Shown here piece after piece: positions 40,336 to 50,068 of a DNA stretch of 64,000 nt. The DNA lies in NCBI GenBank assembly GCA_003213235.1, contig QCNJ01000006.1:27828-91827 (forward strand). The letters run 5' to 3'. Both the position numbers and the translations under genes were made by a program. Source of the stretch: Prochlorococcus sp. AG-424-P18 (GTDB lineage: Bacteria; Cyanobacteriota; Cyanobacteriia; PCC-6307; Cyanobiaceae). Numbering within the stretch: position 1 is the first letter of the stretch; every line of letters begins with the position of its first letter. The notes beneath the pieces are model-generated. The model searched no databases. It was not told the origin of the DNA and worked only from the letters and a program-made list of their open reading frames with translations.

Positions 40336-41934
40336 ATGGAAAAAAATAAAGAAAAAATTATTGTAGTTAAAAATCTTACTGTTAAATATGGTCTAAAACA
40401 GCAACCTATTATCAAAAATTTTAATTTGGAAATAGATAGTGGAGATCATTTGGCTGTAATAGGACCTTCTGGATGTGGAAAGACCACTTTTGCAAAAACA
40501 TTAGTAAATATATTGCCTGAAAAGGCCACTTCTAAAGGGTATCTATCGATTTCTAATGTAGATCCTAGGAAAATAAACAACAAAGATGCACAATTATTTA
40601 GAAGAAAGAATTTTGGATTTATTTATCAAGACTCTATAAAAAAACTCAATCCGCTAATGAGAGTTGGGGATCATTTATATGAATTATTTAAAACACATGA
40701 TCAAACTAAATCATCTTTAGCTATTGAAAAATTAGTAAGAGAAGTTTTTCAAAAAGTCGGAATTGAAGAAAGTAGACTTGATTCTTTCCCTCATCAATTT
40801 AGCGGTGGAATGAGACAGAGAGTTTCTATTGCAATGGCACTTGCTTTGAAACCTAAATTATTAATAGCTGATGAACCCACAACAAGCTTAGATACCAAAA
40901 CAAGTTTTGAAATTATGCAAGAAATAATTCATCTATGTAATGAAATTGATACAACTTTAATTTTAATTAGTCATGATATTAATCTTGCAGCAAAGTGGTG
41001 TAAAAAAGTTGCAATAATTGAAAAGGGATCGATTGTTGAAAAAGGTAATATATTAGATATTTTTCAATCACCAAAATCAGATATCGGGAAAAAGTTAGTA
41101 AATGCTTCAAAAATAGTATTAGAACCAAATACTAAAAATAATGCTCGAGATGAGGTCGTTCTAGAGGTAAATAACCTAAGACATTGGTATAAATTAAATT
41201 CTTCAATTTTCATTAATAAATGGAATAAGGCTTTAAATGAAGTTAGTTTCAAGTTATATGAGAATGAGACTCTTGGAATAGTTGGTTCTTCAGGGAGTGG
41301 TAAAAGTACATTATGTAGGGCTTTAATTGGACTTCTTAAAGTAAGAGGTGGTGAAATCAAAATTTATAATAAAAATAATGCATTGAAAAAAAATAAATCT
41401 TTTAAAAAGAACAATAAAGTGCAAATTATTTTTCAAGATCCTTTTTCAAGTTTGAATCCGAAAATGACAATTAAAAGTATTTTGGAAGATATATTTTTTA
41501 TTCAACAAATTTCAGATAAAGGAAAAATCGAAAAAGAAATAAGATTAATGTTAAGAAATTTAAATCTTCCCTTAAATAATGATTTTTTTAATTCTTATCC
41601 TAACCAATTATCTGGTGGTCAATTGCAAAGAATTTCATTAGCCAGGGCGCTATTGTTGAACCCAAAAATTTTAATTTGTGATGAGAGCGTAAATATGTTG
41701 GATGCTTCAGTAAAAATAGAGATTCTTGGATTACTAAGAGTCTTTCAAGAAAAAATGAATTTAACGATTATTTTTATTACTCATGATTTAGGCATTGCTA
41801 AAAGATTTTGTAATAGGTTGCTAGTTATGAATCATGGAAAGATAGTTGATGAAGGAGAAAGTTCTACAATATTCACCAAAACTCAAAACCCCTATACAAA
41901 ATCGCTTCTAAATTCCTCTTTAAATCTCATTTAA
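40336..41934 (+). CDS. Fused double ABC transporter ATPase (Opp/Dpp/Nik class)
   Basis: One 532-residue protein with two ABC cassettes. The first has Walker A GPSGCGKTT near residue 44, signature FSGGMRQRVS near residue 155, and Walker B LLIADEPTTSLD. The second has GSSGSGKSTL near residue 318, signature LSGGQLQRIS near residue 430 and Walker B ILICDESVNMLD. The similarity is to DppD-DppF type ATPases of peptide or nickel uptake, here fused in one chain. No permease or substrate-binding gene is next to it, so its partner and cargo are unknown. It overlaps the convergent pseudouridine synthase by 8 bases. Confidence 0.9.
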   Translation: MEKNKEKIIVVKNLTVKYGLKQQPIIKNFNLEIDSGDHLAVIGPSGCGKTTFAKTLVNILPEKATSKGYLSISNVDPRKINNKDAQLFRRKNFGFIYQDSIKKLNPLMRVGDHLYELFKTHDQTKSSLAIEKLVREVFQKVGIEESRLDSFPHQFSGGMRQRVSIAMALALKPKLLIADEPTTSLDTKTSFEIMQEIIHLCNEIDTTLILISHDINLAAKWCKKVAIIEKGSIVEKGNILDIFQSPKSDIGKKLVNASKIVLEPNTKNNARDEVVLEVNNLRHWYKLNSSIFINKWNKALNEVSFKLYENETLGIVGSSGSGKSTLCRALIGLLKVRGGEIKIYNKNNALKKNKSFKKNNKVQIIFQDPFSSLNPKMTIKSILEDIFFIQQISDKGKIEKEIRLMLRNLNLPLNNDFFNSYPNQLSGGQLQRISLARALLLNPKILICDESVNMLDASVKIEILGLLRVFQEKMNLTIIFITHDLGIAKRFCNRLLVMNHGKIVDEGESSTIFTKTQNPYTKSLLNSSLNLI

Positions 41935-42886
41935 CTTTAAGAACACTTAGTAATTTTTGAAAATCTAATGGTAATTCTGATTCAAATATCATTTCTTTAC
42001 CATTTATTGGATGTATAAGTCCAAGCTTGATGGCGTGTAAAGCTTGGCCATCTAATTTACAGGGTAGTTTTTTACATCTTCCATATAATGGATCACCCAC
42101 AATTGGATGATTAATGTGAGCGCAATGAACTCTTATTTGATGTGTTCGCCCCGTATCTAGTTTGAAACTCATTAATGAGTAATTGCCAAATCTTTCTTCT
42201 AACTTCCAATAGGTACAGGCATACCTTCCTGAAGTTTCTTCAACTACTTTATATTTCAATCTATTTAATTTATCTCTGCCAATGTGTCCCACTATTTGGC
42301 CTTCTTCAGAATTAGGTGCTCCATGAATTACTGCAATGTATTCGCGTGATGCTATTTTTTCTTTAATTTGTTTCTGGAGATTTACTAATGCCTCTTGGCT
42401 TTTTGCAACCACCATACATCCGGAGGTATCTTTATCTAACCTGTGAACAATCCCAGGTCTTAATTTCCCATTAATTCCAGGCAGATCTTTACAGTGAAAA
42501 AGTAATCCATTCACTAAAGTTCCAGATTTGTGTCCAGGGGCTGGATGAACTATTAGACCTGATTGTTTATTAATGACTATGATGTGCTCGTCTTCAAAAA
42601 GGATATTTAAATCCATTTTTTCAGGTTTCAAATAAATAAGAGGTTCTGGAGGAGGCATCCATATTTGAATATTGTCGCCATTTTTTAATGGGGTCTTTGC
42701 TTTTGCGGTCTTATAGTTTACAAGCACTAAACCTGAATTTATAAAATGTTGAATTCTTGCTCTACTTTGTTCTGGCCTTTTACTTACCAACCATCTGTCT
42801 AGCCTCATAGGTAGAGGTTGCTCATAAATAATTTCTATAAGCTCACCTTCTCCAATGCCGAAAGAATTTTGATTATTTAATTCCAT
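41927..42886 (-). CDS. rluD: RluD-family pseudouridine synthase
   Basis: Isomerises uridines in 23S rRNA helix 69 or a related site. It has an N-terminal S4-like domain (LDRWLVSKRPEQSRARIQHFI near residue 28, core MRLDRWLVSKRPEQSRARIQ) and the RluA-family catalytic motif IVHRLDKDTSGCMVVAKS with the active Asp near residue 148, followed by GRTHQIRVH. Length 319 residues. It is overlapped by 10 bases with the upstream GTPase gene, a coupled pair of ribosome-related functions. Confidence 0.92.
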   Translation of the reverse strand: MELNNQNSFGIGEGELIEIIYEQPLPMRLDRWLVSKRPEQSRARIQHFINSGLVLVNYKTAKAKTPLKNGDNIQIWMPPPEPLIYLKPEKMDLNILFEDEHIIVINKQSGLIVHPAPGHKSGTLVNGLLFHCKDLPGINGKLRPGIVHRLDKDTSGCMVVAKSQEALVNLQKQIKEKIASREYIAVIHGAPNSEEGQIVGHIGRDKLNRLKYKVVEETSGRYACTYWKLEERFGNYSLMSFKLDTGRTHQIRVHCAHINHPIVGDPLYGRCKKLPCKLDGQALHAIKLGLIHPINGKEMIFESELPLDFQKLLSVLKVK

Positions 42887-43749
42887 AGTGGGACTTCTAA
42901 AGCAATTTTACCCAACATTTGATTTCTATAATCTTCCAATAACTTATGAGACATTCTCCTTTTATCACCTGAGGTATGTTTTGAAGCTGCTTCGTTGATC
43001 CAAGCAGAAGGACTCTTAAAGCCTTTGGTAATATCAACTCCATATCTGTTAGATATTTGTTTAACTGAGATATTCGCATTCTTATCTTTGTTGAGAGTGG
43101 ATATAATTTTGATAAACCCAATTGCGACACTCTCTATTTCATAAGCAGCTTCACCAATATCGTCACAAAGTGCAAGATTAAGTGCTGATTTTTGATCTTC
43201 TAAATTTGGAGGTATAACACCAGGAGCATCTAGCAGATCTATACCACTTTCTAATTTTATCCATCTTAAATTACGAGTCACGCCTGCTTTCCTAGCGCTA
43301 TCTACAACTCTTTTTTTTGCAATTCTATTAATTAATGCTGACTTTCCTACGTTTGGAAAACCAAGTGTAAGGGCTCTAATTGGCCTAATTCGCATTCCTC
43401 TAGAGAGTCTTCTATCGTCGATTGATGACCTAGAATCTTTGGCTGACTTGCAAATTTCTTTAATCCCTATTCCTCTTTTAGCATCACACCAAAGAGGATA
43501 TTGATCTTTATCATTAAACCATTTGTTCCAACTATTGATTGTATGAGGGGAGATCATGTCTGATCTGTTAATAACAAGAATATGTTTTTTATTATTTATC
43601 CATTTATTTAAGTGTGGATGTCCTGTTGACAAAGGAATTCGTGCATCTCTAACTTCTATGACTAAATCTACTTTATTGATAACTTCAGATAATTTCTTTT
43701 CTGCTTTTGCGATATGGCCTGGGTACCATTGGATTTTGGGTATGTCCAC
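42877..43749 (-). CDS. Ribosome biogenesis GTPase YlqF/RbgA
   Basis: Circularly permuted GTPase acting in late large-subunit assembly. The G motifs come in permuted order: ILVINRSDM (G4) near residue 58 precedes LGFPNVGKSALINRIAKKR (G1) near residue 129 and DLLDAPGVIPP (G3). It begins with QWYPGHIAKAEKKLSE, typical of this family. Length 290 residues. Its ATG is preferred. The 10-base overlap with the rluD-type gene suggests coupled translation. Confidence 0.93.
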   Translation of the reverse strand: MDIPKIQWYPGHIAKAEKKLSEVINKVDLVIEVRDARIPLSTGHPHLNKWINNKKHILVINRSDMISPHTINSWNKWFNDKDQYPLWCDAKRGIGIKEICKSAKDSRSSIDDRRLSRGMRIRPIRALTLGFPNVGKSALINRIAKKRVVDSARKAGVTRNLRWIKLESGIDLLDAPGVIPPNLEDQKSALNLALCDDIGEAAYEIESVAIGFIKIISTLNKDKNANISVKQISNRYGVDITKGFKSPSAWINEAASKHTSGDKRRMSHKLLEDYRNQMLGKIALEVPLWN

Positions 43750-43886
43750 TTCAATAAATCAAATAAAATTTTGTATTCCTTTTAGTTTTTATAAGTTTCA
43801 AAAGTATTTACTTCTAAAGTTTAGTATAAATTTAATGACTAAAAAATTTTTATAATCGTTAATTTTTAAAATTTATTAAGGCATAG

Positions 43887-43949
43887 GTAACAGTAACTAC
43901 TTTTTAACCCAATAAGCCCAAATTAACGTTAGGGTCTTGGGATTATAAA
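43887..43949 (+). promoter_or_regulatory. Putative promoter region of pgk with an NtcA-like palindrome
   Basis: The 213-base gap before pgk holds GTA-N8-TAC at 43887-43900, which fits the core of an NtcA box, and TATAAA at 43944-43949. The latter is too close to the ATG (43963) to leave much leader, and the GTA-N8-TAC spacing to a -10 does not fit the usual NtcA-activated layout well. I see no small ORF in the gap. Confidence 0.22.
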
Positions 43950-43962
43950 TATAGCTTGTTTA

Positions 43963-45171
43963 ATGCCAAAATTATCTCTTTCCAATCTTGATAAGACAAA
44001 TTTAGAAGGAAAAAAAGTTCTTGTAAGAGTAGATTTTAATGTTCCATTAAATGAAGATGGTCAAATAACCGACGATACGCGTATTCGTGCAGCGATCCCA
44101 ACTATTGAATATCTTATTAATCATTCCGCAAAAGTTATTTTAGCTGCTCATTTTGGAAGACCAAAGGGTCAGGTAAATGAAAAAATGAGATTAACTCCAG
44201 TAGCAGCAAGATTAAGTGAATTGTTGGGGCAAAATGTTGCTCTTACTAATAGTTGTATTGGTGATGAAGCAGTTGCACAATCAAATAGCTTATCTAATGG
44301 AGATGTTCTTTTACTTGAAAATGTTCGTTTTTTTGGTGAAGAGGAAAGGAACGACCTAGAGTTCTCTAAACAATTAGCATCTCATGCAGATATTTATGTA
44401 AATGATGCTTTCGGTGCTGCTCATAGAGCGCATGCTTCAACTCAGGGTGTTACAAATTATTTAAGTCCCTCAGTAGCTGGATTCCTTTTAGAAAAAGAAT
44501 TGAAATACTTACAAGGAGCTGTAGATTCCCCAAATCGTCCATTGGCAGCAATAGTTGGAGGATCAAAGGTTAGTAGCAAAATAGGAGTTCTTGATTCTTT
44601 ACTAGATAAGTGTGACAAAATCATGATTGGTGGAGGTATGATTTTTACTTTTTATAAAGCTAGAGGTTTAGATGTCGGAAAGAGCCTTGTAGAAGAGGAT
44701 AAACTCGAGCTTGCTAAAGATTTAGAAGCAAAAGCAAAAGCAAAAGGAGTAGAATTGCTATTACCCACTGATGTCGTTTTGGCTGATGAATTTTCTCCTG
44801 ACGCCAATAGTAAAATATCTCAAATTGATGCAATTAGTGGGAATTGGATGGGTCTAGATATTGGTCCAGATTCCATTAAAGTTTTTCAGAATGCTCTTGC
44901 AGAATGTAAGACAATTATTTGGAATGGTCCAATGGGAGTTTTTGAATTTGATAAATTTGCAGACGGTACAAATGCAATAGCTACGACTCTTGCGGACTTA
45001 AGTGCTTTTTCTGAAGTTTGTACAATAATTGGTGGTGGAGATTCAGTTGCAGCAGTTGAAAAAGCAGGATTAGCTGAAAAAATGTCTCATATATCTACTG
45101 GAGGTGGGGCTAGTTTAGAACTTTTAGAAGGTAAAACTCTACCAGGTGTGGCTGCTTTAAACGACGTTTAG
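43963..45171 (+). CDS. pgk: Phosphoglycerate kinase
   Basis: Reversible phosphoglycerate phosphorylation in the Calvin cycle and glycolysis. The sequence has [21 protein letters not shown] near residue 16 (core [12 protein letters not shown]), HFGRPKG near residue 63, [31 protein letters not shown] and the nucleotide end [15 protein letters not shown]. Length 402 residues, normal. It ends 1 base before the convergent hypothetical gene. Confidence 0.97.
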   Translation: MPKLSLSNLDKTNLEGKKVLVRVDFNVPLNEDGQITDDTRIRAAIPTIEYLINHSAKVILAAHFGRPKGQVNEKMRLTPVAARLSELLGQNVALTNSCIGDEAVAQSNSLSNGDVLLLENVRFFGEEERNDLEFSKQLASHADIYVNDAFGAAHRAHASTQGVTNYLSPSVAGFLLEKELKYLQGAVDSPNRPLAAIVGGSKVSSKIGVLDSLLDKCDKIMIGGGMIFTFYKARGLDVGKSLVEEDKLELAKDLEAKAKAKGVELLLPTDVVLADEFSPDANSKISQIDAISGNWMGLDIGPDSIKVFQNALAECKTIIWNGPMGVFEFDKFADGTNAIATTLADLSAFSEVCTIIGGGDSVAAVEKAGLAEKMSHISTGGGASLELLEGKTLPGVAALNDV

Positions 45172-45172
45172 A

Positions 45173-45907
45173 CTATATCCTATCAACAATATCAATGCTC
45201 TTTGTGAAAGTAATCATTCCTTCAGGATGAGCTATGATTCCTGTCCAAATTTGTATCCCTGGTTTTGAAGGGGCTCTTGTTATTTTAAAAATCCCTCCAG
45301 ACGCCAATGGCTCCAATAATATTTCTTGTTCCAACAATGAATTGACTTGATGAGGTTTTATAGCTCCAGCAATAATCACTTCTTCAAGAGGCTTATTTAG
45401 AATTATATCGATATCGTATTTTGAACCAGTAAGAACTCTATCAGGAATTTTAAAACTAATATCTATTTTTTTATTATCGTTTCTTATTGTGGTTAATAAA
45501 TTTTTGACAATCCCTTCATCTATTTTCCCATTGACGATTGAAAATAAATAATCAAATTTGGATTCGAGTATATATAGTTCTCCATTAACGATTTTTTCCC
45601 CAAAAACTTTTATTCGCAAAATATCTTCATCTGGAATATTAGATTTTAATCTTTTGATCTTCCATTTGCTGTTAGGGAAATCATTAATAATCTTTGAAAA
45701 TTGTTTTGGTATATTTTGGCTTTCTTCATTTCTAAAATTTTTTCTAATGAATTCTAAATCTTTTGTATTTAGGGAGTTTTCTAGATTTCTTATAAAATCA
45801 ACTTTCAAAGTTTGCGTTATTGCTGAATAGGGAAAAATAAGATAAACAAATAAGTAGAGAAGAAATCCTATATTTTTGAATAAGTTTAAATTAAACATAT
45901 TAATCAT
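45173..45907 (-). CDS. Secreted/membrane-anchored hypothetical protein
   Basis: 244 residues with a hydrophobic N-terminal segment (about residues 11-30) that looks like a signal peptide or anchor. The rest is soluble and contains a patterned beta-rich second half (DRVLTGSKYDIDIILNKPLEE). No known domain or catalytic motif is evident to me. It sits between pgk and the divergent murG, with 31 bases between the murG and hypothetical start codons. It may be a picocyanobacterial conserved protein, but this is a guess. Confidence 0.7.
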   Translation of the reverse strand: MINMFNLNLFKNIGFLLYLFVYLIFPYSAITQTLKVDFIRNLENSLNTKDLEFIRKNFRNEESQNIPKQFSKIINDFPNSKWKIKRLKSNIPDEDILRIKVFGEKIVNGELYILESKFDYLFSIVNGKIDEGIVKNLLTTIRNDNKKIDISFKIPDRVLTGSKYDIDIILNKPLEEVIIAGAIKPHQVNSLLEQEILLEPLASGGIFKITRAPSKPGIQIWTGIIAHPEGMITFTKSIDIVDRI

Positions 45908-45938
45908 TGGTTATTTTATTCTACTATTTTAGGTTTTT

Positions 45939-47030
45939 ATGTCTAAAAAAAATAATTTATTAGTTGCAGCAAGTGGGACAGGGGGGCATATTTTCCCAGC
46001 CTTAGCAGTTTCTAAAGAGGTGGAAGATGAATGGAATATTCATTGGCTGGGTGTTAGTCAAAGACTTGATGCAAAATTTATTCCCGAAAAATATAATTTG
46101 AGGACTTTGAATATAAAGACACCAAGAAAAAATATTTTTTTGTTTTATCAATATATAGAAATTTTAATGTCAACTTTTCAAATAATTAGGATCTTAAAAG
46201 AAAAAAAAATTAACTTAGTTTTTGCGACTGGCGGTTATATATCAGCACCTACTATTATTGCTTCAAAACTTCTAAGGATACCTATCATTATTCATGAATC
46301 AAATGTAATTCCAGGAATGGTCACGAAATATTTTGGTTTTTTATGTAACTATGTTCTTTTAGGATTTAAAGAAACAAATTCTTATTTAAAAAATTGTAAA
46401 ACTATATTCACTGGAACACCTTTAAGAGAACAATTCTATAAATTTAATTTTTTGCCAGAATGGGTTCCAAAAGGCAAGGGACCTCTTTTGATTATTATGG
46501 GAGGTAGCCAAGGAGCAAAAGCTATAAATCAAATTCTTTATGAATCTCTAGAATTTTTAATAAAAAAACAATTTCGGATAGTTCATATTGTTGGCGAATC
46601 TAATCTAAAACCTTTTTATGTAAAAAACTCCAAAAATTATATTCAAAAGAAATTTACTAATGAAATAGCAGCTTTAATTCAAAATTGTGATCTTGTAATA
46701 TCGAGATCTGGTGCAGGAACAATCAATGAATTAATGGAGACTGAAAAACCTTCAATTTTAATTCCATATCCAGATTCTAAAAATAATCATCAGGAGAAAA
46801 ATGCCATGATTCTTGCTGCAAGTGGAGGCTCAGTTTTAATCAATCAGAATAAAATGTCTAAGGAAGTTTTTGAAGAAACTCTAGAAAGAATTTTTAAAAT
46901 AAAATCAAAAAAGGGAAAAAAATGTTATGAAATATTAGATCTCATGAAGAAGAATATGGAAAATAATAATAAAATTAAATCTAAAAATGAGATTAAAAAG
47001 TATATTGATTATTTTTTAAAGGAATTTTGA
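45939..47030 (+). CDS. murG: UDP-GlcNAc:undecaprenyl-PP-MurNAc-pentapeptide GlcNAc transferase (MurG)
   Basis: Makes lipid II at the inner membrane face in peptidoglycan synthesis. It has the glycine-rich loop AASGTGGHIFPALAVS near residue 10, ATGGYISAPTIIASKLL near residue 97, a middle IIMGGSQGAKAINQILY near residue 185, and ISRSGAGTINELME near residue 255. Length 363 residues. The last 22 bases overlap the convergent CobD-like gene. Confidence 0.95.
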   Translation: MSKKNNLLVAASGTGGHIFPALAVSKEVEDEWNIHWLGVSQRLDAKFIPEKYNLRTLNIKTPRKNIFLFYQYIEILMSTFQIIRILKEKKINLVFATGGYISAPTIIASKLLRIPIIIHESNVIPGMVTKYFGFLCNYVLLGFKETNSYLKNCKTIFTGTPLREQFYKFNFLPEWVPKGKGPLLIIMGGSQGAKAINQILYESLEFLIKKQFRIVHIVGESNLKPFYVKNSKNYIQKKFTNEIAALIQNCDLVISRSGAGTINELMETEKPSILIPYPDSKNNHQEKNAMILAASGGSVLINQNKMSKEVFEETLERIFKIKSKKGKKCYEILDLMKKNMENNNKIKSKNEIKKYIDYFLKEF

Positions 47031-48130
47031 ATTTCTTCACATAAAAGAGTGTTATTTTTTCTATTCTGTAGACTTATTCTTGCCCACTTTTCGTCAAGAA
47101 ATCTAAATGAAGTGCATTCCCTAAGCAATATTCCTTTATTTTCTAAGTATTTTATATTTGGAGACAAGGATGTTGCACTTTCTATTAAAAAAAAGTTGGT
47201 TGAAGAGTTATGTATTTTAAGGTTCTCTATTTTTAATAATTTTTCAAATACTCTCTTTTTTTCAATATTTATCCAGCTGTGAATCTGTTTTGTCCACTCT
47301 TCATAGAATTTCTTATTACTTAGTAGATCAATTCCGGCTTTAATAGAAAATGAATTTAAAGGCCAAGGATCTCTATTTATTTCCCATTGTTTAAGTGTTT
47401 TCGATGAGCCAATAACGTAACCTAATCTAAGACCAGGAATATTGAAGATTTTGGTCAAGCTTCTCAAGACTAATAAATTATCAAATCTTTTGGTTAATGG
47501 TATTAAAGATTCTTTGTCTCCGTTAGGTGTTATCGATAAAAAAGCTTCGTCGCAGATAACTAATTTATATTTTTTCACTACTTCCTCCAATGAATTCTTT
47601 CCCCATAATTGGCCGGTAGGGTTATGTGGATTTGTTATCCAAATAACATCACCTTTTGGAAGAAGCGGAAATGATTGAGGAAAAATATCATTCCATTTTT
47701 TTGGTAATTCGCAATGTATAAAATTGCTATTCCAACAATTTAAAGATCTTTCATAATCAACAAATGATGGAGATGGAATACAACTTATTCCGAATTTGGA
47801 TGCTTCATGACCTGCCCAGGTTATTAATTCAGAAGCTCCATTCCCAGGCAATATATTGTCTGGATTTATCCCATGAAATTTGCCGATTATTTCTTTCAGA
47901 TCGCCCAAGTTTCTTTCTGGGTAATATCTAAAGCCAAGATTCTTAATTTCCGCATTTATTGAATCTATTAGTATTTGAGGGGGATCAAAGGGTACTAATG
48001 ATGCACTTGCATCAATGATTTCGGATGGTAATAAATTTAATTTTTTCGCAATTGCATATACATTTCCACCGTGCTTCAAGTTTGATCCTTGCATGGCTAA
48101 CGTTGAGTAATCATGAGGTTCATTATTCAT
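47009..48130 (-). CDS. PLP aminotransferase, CobD/threonine-phosphate decarboxylase-like
   Basis: Fold type I PLP protein of 373 residues. The N-terminal motif LKHGGNVYAIAKKLNLLPSE with DASASLVPFDPP resembles CobD/CobC enzymes of the corrinoid pathway, which make aminopropanol phosphate from threonine phosphate. Further marks are ITNPHNPTGQLW near residue 169 and the Lys block RSLTKIFNIPGLRLGYVIG. Because HisC is already present, a CobD-type role is likelier than histidine synthesis, but by-eye assignment is limited. It overlaps murG by 22 bases at the 3' end. Confidence 0.8.
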   Translation of the reverse strand: MNNEPHDYSTLAMQGSNLKHGGNVYAIAKKLNLLPSEIIDASASLVPFDPPQILIDSINAEIKNLGFRYYPERNLGDLKEIIGKFHGINPDNILPGNGASELITWAGHEASKFGISCIPSPSFVDYERSLNCWNSNFIHCELPKKWNDIFPQSFPLLPKGDVIWITNPHNPTGQLWGKNSLEEVVKKYKLVICDEAFLSITPNGDKESLIPLTKRFDNLLVLRSLTKIFNIPGLRLGYVIGSSKTLKQWEINRDPWPLNSFSIKAGIDLLSNKKFYEEWTKQIHSWINIEKKRVFEKLLKIENLKIHNSSTNFFLIESATSLSPNIKYLENKGILLRECTSFRFLDEKWARISLQNRKNNTLLCEEIQNSFKK

Positions 48131-48139
48131 TCTCTAATT

Positions 48140-49309
48140 TTATTCAACCCATTTTAAATCTGATCCAATTGCCTCTTTTATACTAGATAATTGATGGTTA
48201 TTGAGTTGCTTTATAATTCCCTCAAGTATATCTGGTACTAATTGTGGACCCTTATATATCCATCCTGTATAAAGTTGAATTAATGATGCGCCAGAACAAA
48301 TTCTTTCCCAAGCTGACTCAGGACTATCTATTCCACCAACCCCAATTAAAATAATTTTTTTATCAATATCATGTATATATTTTATTATTTGATTTGCTTT
48401 TTTTTGGAGAGGCCTTCCACTTAATCCTCCATTCTCTTGAGAGAGTAATAATCCAGTTTGCCTGATCTTTCTATTTTCAAGACCTAATCTATCAATGCTG
48501 GTGTTTGTAGCAATTATTCCATCTATATTTTCCTCGATTATTAATTGGCAAATATCTTCAATATCTTTAAGGCCTAAATCTGGCGCAATTTTTACAAATA
48601 ATGGTGGACAATTAGGTAAGTTTTTAATTTCTCTAAGAAGTTCTTTGAGAAGAATTGGATCTTGTAATTTTCTTAGTCCTTCAGTATTTGGAGAACTAAC
48701 GTTTATTGCTGCATAATCACAATATGGAATTAATAATTTTAGAGAAGTTAAATAATCATCTTTTGCTTGAGATAAACCTGTAATTTTTGACTTCCCGAAA
48801 TTTATTCCTAAACAAATATTCTCCCTGTTTTTTTTAAATTCAATACCTTGTTCGACAAAGTTTTTAACTAGATTTTCAGCGCCATTATTATTGAAACCCA
48901 TTCTATTTAATGCTGCTTCTTCTTCTGCCAATCTAAATAATCTTGGTTTGGGATTTCCATTCTGAGCAAATTTAGTTACTGTACCAAGCTCAGCAAATCC
49001 AAAACCAAAATCTTTCCATATATTCGCGGCATTTCCATTTTTGTCAAAACCCGCAGCTAAACCAATTGGATTACAAAAATTTATTCCACATATGTTCTGA
49101 GTTAACCTTTTATCAACTACAGAAAATTCTTCATTTAGATTTTTTAAGATAGAAGATACTATAGGCCAATTATATTTTCTTGAACTGAATGATAGGAGAC
49201 TAAGAGATAAATTTGTTAAGTATTCTGCATCAATTCCAGAGTCTTTTTTTAATACAGGGGTAATCAAGTTTTTATAAAGATTTTTAAATCCCCCCTTCTT
49301 ATCATTCAT
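48140..49309 (-). CDS. pyrD: Dihydroorotate dehydrogenase (quinone), class 2
   Basis: Oxidises dihydroorotate to orotate with quinone in pyrimidine synthesis, at the membrane. It shows NPIGLAAGFDKNGNAANIW near residue 76, LGTVTKFAQNGNPKPRLFRL, the catalytic-Ser segment INVSSPNTEGLRKLQDP near residue 203, ATNTSIDR and GLSGRPLQKKANQII. Length 389 residues, with an N-terminal amphipathic part as in class 2. It is 9 bases from the CobD-like gene and 6 bases from rnhA. Confidence 0.94.
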   Translation of the reverse strand: MNDKKGGFKNLYKNLITPVLKKDSGIDAEYLTNLSLSLLSFSSRKYNWPIVSSILKNLNEEFSVVDKRLTQNICGINFCNPIGLAAGFDKNGNAANIWKDFGFGFAELGTVTKFAQNGNPKPRLFRLAEEEAALNRMGFNNNGAENLVKNFVEQGIEFKKNRENICLGINFGKSKITGLSQAKDDYLTSLKLLIPYCDYAAINVSSPNTEGLRKLQDPILLKELLREIKNLPNCPPLFVKIAPDLGLKDIEDICQLIIEENIDGIIATNTSIDRLGLENRKIRQTGLLLSQENGGLSGRPLQKKANQIIKYIHDIDKKIILIGVGGIDSPESAWERICSGASLIQLYTGWIYKGPQLVPDILEGIIKQLNNHQLSSIKEAIGSDLKWVE

Positions 49310-49315
49310 AAAAAA

Positions 49316-50035
49316 TTAGGCTTCTTTTTTTTCTATTATCCAATATATTTTATCTTTAGGAATCAATCTCCAATTACGCCATTCAAAAAGTGAATATTGT
49401 TTTATATTTAAGTGATTTTCATCACCTAATAAGGTGTTTAGTTCAGGTGAACTTAACAGGTACTGTTTTTCTGCAAATTTTTGAATTAATTCATTTCGGG
49501 AAAATAATTCCTGAATTTCTGCAGGTGCATTTTTTTCAAAAAAATCAATTGAGGATTCTTCTTTTTTTAAGTTACTTTTTATAGATATACCTTTGCTGTA
49601 ATTAGTTGCAATTTTATCAACCCTATCATTTTGTTTATCCCCGCTATGACCTTTAACATATTCCATGATTAGGCCATTAATTCTTAATTGATCAATTTTT
49701 TGCCATAGATCAAGATTTTGAACTTGTTTCCCTGAACTTGTTTTCCATCCATTTTTCTTCCAATTAATAATCCATTTTGTATAACCCTCTATTACATATT
49801 TACTATCAGTTCTTAGTTTAAAGTTCTCTTTTAATTTGTAGGTTTTTAATTTCTCAAGAGTTTTTATAGCCGCAGTGAGTTCCATTCTATTATTAGTAGT
49901 ATTTTGCTCGGAACCACCTATTTCTAATTCACTGTTATCTTCAAAAATTATTAATCCCCCCCATCCACCTGGGCCTGGATTACCACTACAGGCTCCATCT
50001 GTTGCGGCTTCAATCGCAATACTATCACTATTCAT
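49316..50035 (-). CDS. rnhA: Ribonuclease HI with C-terminal extension
   Basis: Degrades RNA in RNA-DNA hybrids. Catalytic residues occur in [18 protein letters not shown] near residue 9, NNRMELTAA near residue 48, [12 protein letters not shown] near residue 74, and [15 protein letters not shown] near residue 128. The core ends near residue 148, leaving a tail of about 90 residues with an additional hydrophilic region and a conserved-looking end ([13 protein letters not shown]). Total 239 residues, longer than the usual 150. It follows the ribosomal protein cluster across a hairpin. Confidence 0.91.
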   Translation of the reverse strand: MNSDSIAIEAATDGACSGNPGPGGWGGLIIFEDNSELEIGGSEQNTTNNRMELTAAIKTLEKLKTYKLKENFKLRTDSKYVIEGYTKWIINWKKNGWKTSSGKQVQNLDLWQKIDQLRINGLIMEYVKGHSGDKQNDRVDKIATNYSKGISIKSNLKKEESSIDFFEKNAPAEIQELFSRNELIQKFAEKQYLLSSPELNTLLGDENHLNIKQYSLFEWRNWRLIPKDKIYWIIEKKEA

Positions 50036-50043
50036 AATTTTTG

Positions 50044-50068
50044 AAGCCGATATTAAGGTTATCGGCTT
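50044..50068 (-). terminator. Strong hairpin between rplL and rnhA
   Basis: AAGCCGATA (50044-50052) and TATCGGCTT (50060-50068) form a perfect 9-bp stem with a 7-base loop. It is much more GC-rich than its surroundings. On the minus strand it follows the rplL stop by 14 bases and precedes the rnhA ATG by 8 bases. No T-tract follows it on the minus strand, and T residues precede it, so it may be an attenuator, processing site or translation brake and not a simple terminator. Confidence 0.45.

Noticed and set aside
43887..43900. GTA-N8-TAC, an NtcA-like core, upstream of pgk
   Set aside because: The half-sites match, but no -10 box sits at the expected distance and such short cores are frequent in AT-rich DNA. 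Kept only as part of a low-confidence promoter entry.
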